From Cryoendolithus antarcticus (taxonomy: Eukaryota > Ascomycota > Dothideomycetes > Cladosporiales > Cladosporiaceae), in assembly GCA_002077065.1 (NCBI GenBank), contig NAJO01000022.1:434001-498000 (forward strand): a stretch of DNA of 64,000 bases. The letters run 5' to 3'. Both the position numbers and the translations under genes were made by a program. Positions 8,502-17,457 of the stretch are shown piece by piece (the stretch's first letter is position 1; every line of letters begins with the position of its first letter). Below the pieces are notes generated by a model. It worked only from the letters and a program-made list of their open reading frames with translations, had not been told where the DNA came from and searched no databases.

Positions 8502-10769
8502 TCAGTTCCCCCAACTCCCTCTCCTTGCCGCAGTCCCCCAATTACTCTCACTGCTGACCATATCCTTCTCTTGTCTGGCCCACTCCCTGATGTAGCTCTT
8601 GAGTGCCTGCCACCTCACACACCCCTCTTCCTTCACCTCCTCACCACCACCCTCGAAATCGTCGCCTAGTCGGATGTATCCTCTCGGCTGCTCTCTAGCC
8701 TTGACATCGTCCTGCCTCAGCTCTGCAATCGAGATTCTCGAGATCTTACTCAGCTCGGCGTCAAAGGCTCGAGCCAGAGATGGATAGCCGAGGGAGAGGT
8801 AGTTGTAGACTTGCGTTATGAAAGTGTCGGGGTAATCGCGCGACATGACGTCGTCGAGCTCTTTCTCAGAAACGAGGAGAGCGTCTAGAGTGTTCACTGC
8901 ACCCGGAGTGAGGAGCTGCGGCGGAGTTTGAGGTGTAGAGATACCCGGATGAATCGCCATGGCCATGTGCTGTGGAATGGCGAAGGAATGTTCGAATGGA
9001 TTCACCTTGGTCTCGAAGCGAGGGGTCATCAGCCCGGAAGGCTGGATGGGCGGTACGAGGCCCGTGTTGGTAGATTGAACAGTTCCGTGACAGAATCCAC
9101 CCCACAGACCTGGCGACCTTGCCGAACTGTCGTGGATGCTGGTCGAGGGCGTCTTGATGCTGGTGAAGTTCGGCTTTGGACTCGGTTTGCCTTGCCACAA
9201 TGCTGGCTCCTCATCTGCTTTGTTTGCTTCCGAGGCACTTTGCTCGGACAGGTAGCACATCTGGGCGCGTAGTGCAGTCGAGCCTTGCGTGACATCAAAT
9301 CGTGCTGGCTCCGGTGACCGGCATCGCGGAAATCGGAGATCATTTCCGAGCATGGGAGGCCGAATTCCACCTCCGGGAGCCTTCATATCTGCATTTTGCT
9401 GATATTCGGCGACGGAACCAGGCACCCACCAAGGTCCTTGCGTCACCTGCCTCCCAGTGATGCGATTTGCACGCCGCTCCTGCTCCGCTTGCTCGGCATG
9501 CCTCTGCATCTCGAGCTGCTCATAGGGAATCTGTGTACTCTCCCTTCGATGCTTAGCAAGGATTTCATCCTCATGGCCTTCCCAAGTCGCAGGTCGGTCT
9601 TCGAGACTGTCGTCACTGTCGTTTTCCTGCTCATCATTCACGTAGTGATGCACGGGCTCGTGGAATGTCGTGTTAGGGAATGCAGCCAGCACTTGGTCAC
9701 GCATCTTCTCCTCTGCACGCTTTGCCTCGAGCTTTCGCAGGTAGTCTGATACTCCTTCGTCGATGCTCTCACGTATGCGAGTGGCATGTTTGAATTCAGT
9801 ATAGGAGGTGCTGGAGGTCACGATTGGTGAGTCCTGCCCAGGGCTACTGGACAGTGATGTCGATTGCGAGCCAGGCTCGCTTTCTGAGCTGTCTATCGTA
9901 TCGAGTTCTGGCAAACGAAACGAATGCGATCGCTCCATGAAGCGTGAAGATGACCTCACTCCATGTTCAAGAGCCTCGATCTCGCGCCTGATCTTGGAGG
10001 TCGGGTCCATTGGATGTGAGGCCTTGCGTTGGCGCTGCACATCATCGGCTTTGCTGTCGTCATTGTCTGACTCCTCGAGTGCAGAGCTGCTACTCCCGGG
10101 TGACTTCTTGCTCTTGATGTGGTGACGATGCTCACGTGCGTGCGCTCCAAAATCCTCCTCGGTCTTGTCCGCAAACGTGATGGCCTTGCTCTGGTCCGCC
10201 TTCCGTGTGCGTCTCGCAGTATCGATCAGTATCGGTGCAAATCTACGTGGAGCTTGGCCCTGCTTCGTAGTCACTGCAGCATCAGGTGCCACATCCTCGT
10301 CTTGCCCTGAGCTTGTACGAGAGCTGTCGAAAGACCCGGTATTGAAGTGTGGCTGTTTCTTCTCCCGCTCCTGCTTGCTGCTGGTGTGCGTGTGCTCCAC
10401 AGGTTCAGGAACGAACTTCCTCACTTTCGGTTTCTCAGCCTCGTCCTTCTCCTGCGCATCTTTTGATGATCTAGAGGTCTGCTCCACAGGCTCCGGAGCG
10501 AACTTCCTTACCCTTTTCGGCTCGGGTGTGCCGTCCCTGTCCTTCGACGACCGACTCGTCTGCTCAACCGGCTGTGGCGCAAACCGACGAGCCGGCCTCG
10601 AAGCCGTCAAGTCCCCAGTCTCTGGCCCATTATGGCTCAATGCAGAGCTTCGAAACGGCAATGATATGCTCTCTGTCGCGGATGCAACGATGTCCGCATC
10701 GGGTGCGGCGACCTCGTCGTGGTCTACGTCACCCTGGGCAGGTCTTTTCGGCGAAGTGGATGGAGGCAT
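8502..10769 (-). CDS. Large disordered conserved-type hypothetical protein
   Basis: A single open frame of 755 residues starts at the ATG before MPPSTSPKRPAQ. Most of it is charged and low in hydrophobics. Near residues 60-150 a module of the type RRFAPQPVEQTSRSSKD recurs three times (RKFAPEPVEQTSRSSKD, RKFVPEPVEHTHTSSKQ), with a fourth shorter version near residue 190 (RRFAPILIDTARRT). The middle carries acidic Ser-rich stretches. The last 150 residues contain an ordered-looking segment, TFITQVYNYLSLGYPSLARA followed by FDAELSKISRISIAELR, probably helical and the likely conserved core. No signal peptide or membrane segment is seen. The repeated VEQTS/VEHTH modules could be docking motifs; this is inference. 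I do not recognise a named family. Confidence 0.75.
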   Translation of the reverse strand: MPPSTSPKRPAQGDVDHDEVAAPDADIVASATESISLPFRSSALSHNGPETGDLTASRPARRFAPQPVEQTSRSSKDRDGTPEPKRVRKFAPEPVEQTSRSSKDAQEKDEAEKPKVRKFVPEPVEHTHTSSKQEREKKQPHFNTGSFDSSRTSSGQDEDVAPDAAVTTKQGQAPRRFAPILIDTARRTRKADQSKAITFADKTEEDFGAHAREHRHHIKSKKSPGSSSSALEESDNDDSKADDVQRQRKASHPMDPTSKIRREIEALEHGVRSSSRFMERSHSFRLPELDTIDSSESEPGSQSTSLSSSPGQDSPIVTSSTSYTEFKHATRIRESIDEGVSDYLRKLEAKRAEEKMRDQVLAAFPNTTFHEPVHHYVNDEQENDSDDSLEDRPATWEGHEDEILAKHRRESTQIPYEQLEMQRHAEQAEQERRANRITGRQVTQGPWWVPGSVAEYQQNADMKAPGGGIRPPMLGNDLRFPRCRSPEPARFDVTQGSTALRAQMCYLSEQSASEANKADEEPALWQGKPSPKPNFTSIKTPSTSIHDSSARSPGLWGGFCHGTVQSTNTGLVPPIQPSGLMTPRFETKVNPFEHSFAIPQHMAMAIHPGISTPQTPPQLLTPGAVNTLDALLVSEKELDDVMSRDYPDTFITQVYNYLSLGYPSLARAFDAELSKISRISIAELRQDDVKAREQPRGYIRLGDDFEGGGEEVKEEGCVRWQALKSYIREWARQEKDMVSSESNWGTAARRGSWGN

Positions 10770-12215
10770 CGTCGAAGCGAGGCCGTACCAGGCAGTCCGC
10801 CCAAGTGAATAGTGCACCGGGGTCCTTCATGTACTTCCGTCAACGATGAAGGCGGGCCGACCAGGCCAGGTGGGTAAGCCGAAACGATAGTACTCCTCCG
10901 CTGAGTGACCTGTGTAACGATGGATGTCCCTCAACGATGTTCGTGCGGAGCGATATGTGGCGAAGCTGAAGTGAGGGTTCGAATTGTGATTGAGGTACTG
11001 GGATCGACCTCACTCGAGTAGTCCAATAATCGATGCAGTCTACAAAGCGATATTGTTAGTATCAGCCTGGTCAATGGCAATGTGAGAGATGACGGGCAGT
11101 AGGTGAAGTGGCTCTGTAGTGTGGCAGTGGATGTAGATAGGTATGTGACCTGGTTGAGTGTCGAGGCAAGCGTTGAGCTTCAGTATGCAAAGGAGGCTGC
11201 ACGTGCGACGTTGCTGTCGACCGGAAGGCTGCGGCAGATGCAGATGACCCAAATATTGTGCGAGAGAGCGACGAGAACATAAAACCGCCAATACTGACTG
11301 ACACTACGAAGACGCGAACTACTTGATACATGTATAGATCCTCCCAGAAGTGTGGAGGTGGAGTTTACGAGTCTCGAACCTTACGACGAACGCGGGATGA
11401 CGGCGGGGCCCAAGGACATGTCAATTATGGATCGGGATCTACAAAGCGAACCCGGGGAAGAATGATGAAGGATGGTCATTGGCTTGAGACTGCATATCTG
11501 AAGTAGCGCTACACCTCCTCGGTCTGGGGGAGCTTGCGATTCATCAGGCACAAGAGCGCCGCCGATGCTCGCGTGCGCTGCTGATCGAGCCCGCCCTCCA
11601 CAACTCCGTTGTTCTGACGCGAGAATACCCGATCTGATAGAGATTGTTGGTCGTCAAGACCATCTTGTTTGTGAGTAATGGGAAGTCCAGGGGCGTAGAC
11701 TCGACCGTGGTCTTACTTCAGTACAACGCTCTGAGCACCGTGGAATTGATAACCTTGCCGCGGCTGGGTTTCTTCATAGGGCACAAGATGCTGTTCGCGT
11801 TGCGCAGAAGTAGAGCAGCTACGCGAGCAGCTTTGGAAATGATCGGAAGTACTCGGGTGTAGAGAAGCGAGAATAGGTGTGACGAGGATTCGGTGGTCGA
11901 TCGAGCCGCGGTGTCACGAGCAAGTCTGTGACCACGTGAGGGTGTAGGAGGAACAGTTCGCCATCGAGAAACAGGCTCGTGGCGTCGGCGGGACGAACCT
12001 TCATATTGAGCAGAACTGGAGGAAGTCACGTGTATTGACGATGCGCACACAATCAGAAGTCTAGCAACGCTTTCTCTCTTCGACACGCTCACCTACAAAC
12101 GTCTCTTCCGAGTGACTCGATAATATTGCAACATTTTCGTTGACCTGAGAGACAGCACATTCCAAGTGCAAACCCAGTATCGAAGCTCCTGCTCAACTTG
12201 GCCCTGATCCGACAC
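10770..12215. other. Intergenic, no supported gene
   Basis: This gap is 1.45 kb long. Minus-strand frames at 11071-11331 and 11718-12092 are open, but the second lacks an ATG start, neither shows a domain, and no splicing links them. Frames on the plus strand are equally unsupported. It most likely holds the promoter of the 755-residue protein and the 3' flank of the next gene. Confidence 0.5.
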
Positions 12216-13412
12216 CTACAATGCCTGTGACGCATTTTCTGGCGTCTTACCCAACTCGCTGAGCGAGCTTGTGCTTTCGCGCGCAATGTCCTGAAACTTC
12301 GGGGTCAGATTGCGACACTCCGGCCACTTCCTAGACTTCTTAGGCAAGGGTCCCTCTTCCTCACCTTCTCCCTTATCCTCATCATCTTCCTCGCCCCCGG
12401 CGCTGTCCTGCGGAATCTCCTCGCCTTTGCCGTTGTCATCGACCGCATCAACGATGCCTGGGAAGTCCGCATCGGACTCTACTCCACTCCCTTCGTCGTT
12501 CGGCACTGTGCTGGCAGAGTCCAGATGCATTGCCTTCCGATCATCGTTGATAGTCCCCGGCGATAGAGATTTGGGTGCCATGTGGCCGGCCTTGGTGGCT
12601 TGAGCCTTGGACTTTGCCGTAGCCTTGGGGAACTTCTCAGCTACGACAACCACTTTCGTGTTCGCTGCTCCCTTCGTTGCCGGCTGCTTCGTGGATTGCG
12701 CAGCACCTCTCCCAGCACCTCTCCCTCCTTTTCTGCCTCCAGTCACTTTCTCAAGCCTCCCATCTACAACCATCATACCCTCTGCCTCATCATCGTCATC
12801 ATCACTCGCTCCAGCATTCTGATCAACGATTCGCGCCATCATCGACACGCGTGTTTTGAGCTTCTTGTTCATCCTCACAAACGGACACCACTTCGCATGT
12901 CTATCTACTGTGCGCTTCAGCTTCGCCAGCGTCAGTCTGCCACTAGCCTCGATCGAGGAGTCTCCTGATGAAGAGCCGTCATCGCTGTCACCCAGATCTA
13001 GCTCCTTCGCCGGAGCCTTGCGCTTAGCAATGCGCCTGGGAGCTGTTTTGCCCTTCGCGAGCGCCTTAGAAGCGACTGTGGCGCGAGGAGGAGCAGTAAT
13101 ATTCCTCGCAGGAGCTTGGCGAGGCTTGGTGCCGGCCTTTGCATTGGCTTTCGGCTTAACATCAACGTCTGCGGGCTCATCGCTCTCTGTGTTGAGGTTG
13201 ATTTCGTCAGAGCCAGACTTGTCGACCTCGATGGGTTCGTTGGCAGGCTTGACGGCTATTTTCTGAGCCTTGGTCTTCTCAAGAGTTGCAGTACGAGCTG
13301 TGTATGGACGCTTGAATGATTGGAGACGAGGCTCTGCGTCCACTTCCGAGCGATGTTTGCCAGCCACTGGCTTGCCGCCACGCGCGGCTTTGGTCGTGCG
13401 CTTGGGAGGCAT
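12216..13412 (-). CDS. Lys/Ala-rich, acidic-tailed probable nuclear protein
   Basis: A single exon encodes 398 residues from ATG at 13412 (MPPKRTTKAARGGKPVAGKH). The first 130 residues are strongly basic with KR/KA/PR tracts resembling histone H1-type or AT-hook-like tails. A short ordered block follows near residues 160-190 (RLTLAKLKRTVDRHAKWCPF). Then come an acidic run (ASDDDDDEAEG), a Gly/Arg patch (GGRKGGRGAGRG), further Lys/Ala repeats and a long acidic segment near residues 320-355. The C terminus is Ser/Thr-rich. Charge pattern suggests a nuclear or nucleolar chromatin-associated protein; this is inference from composition only. No catalytic motif is seen and no family is recognised. 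Confidence 0.68.
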   Translation of the reverse strand: MPPKRTTKAARGGKPVAGKHRSEVDAEPRLQSFKRPYTARTATLEKTKAQKIAVKPANEPIEVDKSGSDEINLNTESDEPADVDVKPKANAKAGTKPRQAPARNITAPPRATVASKALAKGKTAPRRIAKRKAPAKELDLGDSDDGSSSGDSSIEASGRLTLAKLKRTVDRHAKWCPFVRMNKKLKTRVSMMARIVDQNAGASDDDDDEAEGMMVVDGRLEKVTGGRKGGRGAGRGAAQSTKQPATKGAANTKVVVVAEKFPKATAKSKAQATKAGHMAPKSLSPGTINDDRKAMHLDSASTVPNDEGSGVESDADFPGIVDAVDDNGKGEEIPQDSAGGEEDDEDKGEGEEEGPLPKKSRKWPECRNLTPKFQDIARESTSSLSELGKTPENASQAL

Positions 13413-13859
13413 GAAACAAGCGCTGCGTAATCAGACTCTCCAAGAACACGACTTGGGAAATACTTAACGACTGTGAGACGAGCTCTCAATAATGGCAGCC
13501 TTGCTTGCTACTATGCATTGCTATCCGACAACGGGAAGGTATCGGGACGGACGAAGTTCGCGTGTTGTCAAAGATAGCTGTTGGTCGCAGAGAGGCTTTG
13601 GGAAGAAGGGAGGGGAATCAGACGGAATCAAAGGAGGTAAGAACGTTTGCTATGCGTCTGTAGTGGACGATCGTAGGAGCAAGGGAAGCGAACGTCGATA
13701 CGCGCCATTGACTTGTGTAGATCTTCCCGTCTGAACTTCACTTGGCGGTTCGGCATATTTGCTAGAGATGAGGCGGACCATATCGAGATCTGATGGATAC
13801 CTTAGGTATAGCCCATAATCCTCAGGAGAGCAAAGCATGTTCATCCCCTACCTCCACCC
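13413..13859. other. Intergenic, nothing recognised
   Basis: This 447-bp gap lies between the start of the basic protein and the 3' end of the protease gene. Short open frames only. Confidence 0.55.
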
Positions 13860-15476
13860 TCAGTTGCCAGGGTGATGGTGATGATGGTGGTGCGAATGAT
13901 GGGTATGCCCACTTCCACTCGTGCCAGTACCACTCCCAGTTCCGCTGCCCGTGCCCGTCCCAGTGCCGGTTCCAGTGCCAGACCCGCCATTCTGCCCCGT
14001 GCCTGTGCCAGTCCCGGTTCCACTCGATCCAGACCCGCTGGAAGCCCCAGCACCAGTCCCGCGTTGGGTAGCTCCGAATTGCGTGTTGCCAACGTCAAAG
14101 ATTGCATAAATTCCCCGCAAAAATACATCACTGCCGCGTTGTCAGTAGCCGTCGAGTCGATTATGTGTCGTGTCACTTACCCAAGAATGTCAAAGTCCTG
14201 CCCACTACCCCTCGATTGGATGCCGCCAAAGACATTGCCACTCCCATCATTCAGATCCTGGAAGGCGAGGTCCTCCTTCTGCACGTAGAAAACCGTATCC
14301 CCGACTGCGAAGCCAACAGACGGAAGAGAGTCAGCAGGAGTGCTCTTGGGGAAGACCCAACCCTGCTGCGTGCTATCGATCTTCGCTCCCGGGATAGCAC
14401 CATAGATCTTGGCCAGGGTATCGTCGTCAATCAGGCAGAGAGTGGTGCCGGTGTCCGCGATAGCCTTGTTGCCTGAGCGGGCAATGGTTTCGCCGTTGAG
14501 GTTAGCGCTGGCGGAATCAAACATCCAGAAGCCCTGGGAGTTGTCGACAGGAGCGTACGCTGGGGTCTGACCAGCAAGAGAGTCCTGGTCAATGAAGCCG
14601 AAGGTGTAGAAGCTGTCGGCAGTAGGTTGCGATAAGAACGCTGTGAAGAGCTCCTCGCCCGGCTTGATGTCGTCCTGTGCTATCATGTTCTCGACCGGGG
14701 TAGCGACCGGTTTCGGCGTGACAGTGTTGATAGTGCCGAATGCAAGCCCGAGTAGGCCATCACCCTGTCCAGATGCGAAAGAAGAGCTGAGCGTCTTGGC
14801 GAGTTCAACGGCTTGCTGCTTGATAATCAGCCCCCCGATGTTGACAGTGTCGGTTCCCACGTCGCCGCTCGCGGAGCTTCCATCGCCGTACGAGATTTTC
14901 CATGTGCTTGCGGTTTTCTCGAATGTCGAGCTCTTCGTGGGGTTGAAGATCGTGTGGCCTGTGGCGTTCTTCGTCGTTGCCGATGGCAGCTCAGTGCTCC
15001 AGACCCAGAGATCGGAAGAACCGGTATCGAAGTCGAGGTTTAGGGTTTGTGCTGGAGTACCGATGGCGACGGGCACGAGGTAGAGGGCGTTGTCCTCGAC
15101 GTCTGTGGCCTGATCATTGTCAGTGATAGTTCTGTCGTAGAGCGGAATTGAGCACATACCGGTACCTCACCAGTCTGACCGCTAGTCGGATCCTTCTTCG
15201 CAAGCACATGGCCATGCATGGTGGTTCTACCGCCGATCGCCTTGCCTGGCCCGAACTTACCCTGATGGGCGACTTTGTTAATGGCACAGAGCGGTCCATC
15301 GATGGTGGGCTTGATGTTGTCTGCCTCGTGTGTCAGTGCTTGTCAGACGAGTAGCCGGTGAAGCTATACTTCTACTTACAGCGTATGGCCGCGCGAGCGT
15401 AGGACTTGAAGCCGTTTGGCTTGTAAGCTGGATTGTTGATGAGCTTGCCCTTGGCAAACTTGTGAGCGCTCGCCAT
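13860..15476 (-). CDS. Pepsin-like aspartic protease (A1) with Gly-Thr and poly-His tail
   Basis: Four exons, 15380-15476, 15160-15320, 14181-15109 and 13860-14130, give 485 residues; introns are 59, 50 and 50 bp. Residues about 5-85 are an A1 propeptide (KLINNPAYKPNGFKSYARAA). The mature domain has catalytic Asp114 in FDTGSSDLW, flap Tyr160 in SYGDGSS and catalytic Asp305 in ADTGTTL. The last intron splits DILG from DVFLRGIYAIFD, as in the aspergillopepsin/penicillopepsin family. Odd points: the model starts directly with the propeptide (MASAHKFAKG), with no signal peptide, and I find no upstream exon supplying one. After the catalytic domain comes a Gly-Thr dipeptide repeat and a histidine run ending HHHPGN. 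Family assignment is firm. Cell location is uncertain: secreted if a 5' exon was missed, intracellular otherwise. Confidence 0.9.
13866..14070 (-). repeat. Gly-Thr dipeptide-coding microsatellite and poly-His run
   Basis: On the coding strand this stretch encodes repeated GTGTGT and GSGTGS units, interrupted by QNGGSG, and then GHTHHSH plus a run of histidines. The DNA is a degenerate (GGNACN)n repeat followed by CAC/CAT codons, and its length is expected to vary. Confidence 0.85.
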
Positions 15477-16351
15477 GTTGTCGGATATGTCTGGGGTGAG
15501 CTAGAGTGCTTCGCCGGAAGACGACTGGTCTGTAGTGTTTTGGTGTGAGAGCACGAGGAAGTCAGGAGTTGCAAAAGTTGTGGTCTGAGAAAGCGACTGT
15601 TATGCGCTGACAGACAGAAGAGATAAGAGAGGCTCAAGATGAAACCCGATGAGTCGTCTGTCCACAATTGTTAAGGCAAACCAGCTCGAGAGCAAGTCAC
15701 AAGCTCCCTCCGAGCAACAGCACGTCATGCATGTTTACGTTGCCTGCGGCATTGTCTCAGGCAAGTCCACACCCCACGAGCTGCAGGCGCCATGCTCAGG
15801 TGGGCAGCTGCGATAGGTCACCCGCTCCATAGTACGCCATAGTACAAGCCTTGAATTGCCCGGCAGTGCCTTGCTTGTAAAGCTTGTCGATTAGGTGCAT
15901 GGTCTTGCAGTAGCAGGTGAACTAGGGTTGGCAGGCGCTTCGAGACTCTGAGAGGTAGAGCTGAGACGCATGACGTGGGCAGCGAGTGCCGCTGGAGCCG
16001 CTTCTTTGTCTTGAAACTGGACAGACATGGTCACGGGGGTTCGCTCAGCCAACGGAGCATGGCAGATGATGCGTTAAAAGCAAGCAACACATATGTCGTG
16101 AGATTAGGAAATACAGGCGGAGGGAGTAAGATTGCGGATGAACGGGAAGGATCATTAGCTTAGTGAAGCTTAAGCTTTTCCACAACGCCATGCACGTGAT
16201 CTTCCCCCAGCGTCCACGGACTGGACTGTGGAGGTTCATGTTGTGATGCTTGATCTTGGTGTTACATCTGTACCGCGCCTGCTACATCTATCTACAGCGG
16301 CGTTCTCATGCCATCGCGCCCCCGCACGTCCACCTAAACCCTCTTCGCCGT
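15477..16351. other. Intergenic, no supported gene
   Basis: This 0.88-kb gap holds the protease 5' flank. The region just upstream of the protease ATG was read for an exon encoding a signal peptide and none was found. No RNA gene recognised. Confidence 0.5.
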
Positions 16352-17276
16352 TCATGCCTTCTGGCTCACGATTCCTGCACATAGTCAGTACACTGTGAAA
16401 GAGCAGAGACGTTGGTAAGGACTTACTCTCAACATCCGCCACACTCTGCTTCAAGATCTGGTCCAGTGTCTTGGGGTTCTCCAGCTCCTTGGTGATCTTG
16501 GCAATGATGCTCTCAGCGAGCTCCTTCTGTTGACGCTGCTTGACCTGACCCTCGTACCGGACCCACGAGTCAAGCACGGTCTTCATCTCGGCTGCTAGAG
16601 CAGTCTTCTGCTCGGCCTCGTAGGCTTGTGCCTCGAGCTGGGCGGTCTCCTGTTGTTGATGTTAGCCGAGGGTATGTCGTAGTATGTTAAGCAATTCCGA
16701 AACGTGCCTTAGACACCGCGAACAGATCCTTGGTGATATCAATCACGCCCCCAAGATCCTTCACATTATTGATCCGGCTCTTGACAGCATTGGTGTGATC
16801 TTCCCGCGCGCTGTTCAAGATGTTCTTAATCTTGCTGGCGTATCCATCCGAGAAATCCTTGTACATAGGGCCCAGATACGTGTACACGCCCCAGTAGATT
16901 GTCAACATGCTCAGGAAAATGATAGACTCCTCATTGACGACGTAGATCTCGTTGCTGATAGCCGCGACGGACAGACCGGCGCCAGCGGAGAGGATGCCGA
17001 CTTTGGAGGGAAGGCTGGAGCCGGGTAGGGAGTCGAGGATGGACTTGGCGGCATCTTTCGGGTCTTTCTGAGGGACCTGCGGGACTTGGGGAGAGGCTTC
17101 GCGGCGGGCGGAGGAGGTGGTGAAGGCTGTGGAGAGGGCTGGGGCGGCGGTGCGGGTGAGGAGGGATGGGCGGGCGCGCGCGGCGCCTGGGAAGTGTCAG
17201 TGAGTCCAATGCGCGTGGGGTTGAATCAGCATAGTGTGTACATACCAATCGCGCTCTTTGCAATGCGTGAGGCCAT
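16352..17276 (-). CDS. ATP4: Mitochondrial F1Fo-ATP synthase subunit 4 (subunit b)
   Basis: Peripheral stalk subunit b of mitochondrial ATP synthase, anchoring F1 to the membrane sector. Four exons, 17246-17276, 16708-17186, 16427-16649 and 16352-16374, give 251 residues; yeast Atp4 is 244. The N terminus (MASRIAKSAIGAARARPSLL) is a basic matrix presequence. Two hydrophobic segments follow (VGILSAGAGLSVAAISN and IIFLSMLTIYWGVYTYLGPM), then a long helical stalk with ETAQLEAQAYEAEQKTALAA and SWVRYEGQVKQRQQKEL. The last exon is 23 bp and encodes only the end of VERIVSQKA. The second intron (16650-16707) begins GC instead of GT (AAG|GCACGT) and ends CAACAG; using the nearest GT would break the frame, so this appears to be a true GC-AG intron. 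Confidence 0.95.
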
Positions 17277-17457
17277 TGTGTGATGTGATGGAGCAAGAGG
17301 AGGTGGATTGGCAATTGATGGTCCCTTTGAGAGGTTGCGCGGAGAGCTTCGATTCGCTTAGCGGGCTCACTTCGGCTAGAAATTCGAGAAGTTGACTGTG
17401 AGGTTTCGAGATTTTGATAAGGCGCGACGGATATGATCCTGCACAACACACAGAGAA
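17277..17457. promoter_or_regulatory. Bidirectional promoter between ATP4 and NOC4
   Basis: Only 181 bp separate the two divergent start codons, so transcription of a mitochondrial ATP synthase subunit and a ribosome-biogenesis factor must start from a shared region. No TATA box is clear. Confidence 0.7.

Noticed and set aside
11718..12092. 124-codon minus-strand frame in a gap
   Set aside because: Begins at GTG rather than ATG, lacks splice partners and has no family resemblance.
15181..15266. GTAAGT...GTCAG as an extra intron in the protease propeptide
   Set aside because: Its 86-bp length would shift the frame into the catalytic domain, so the stretch is read as coding.
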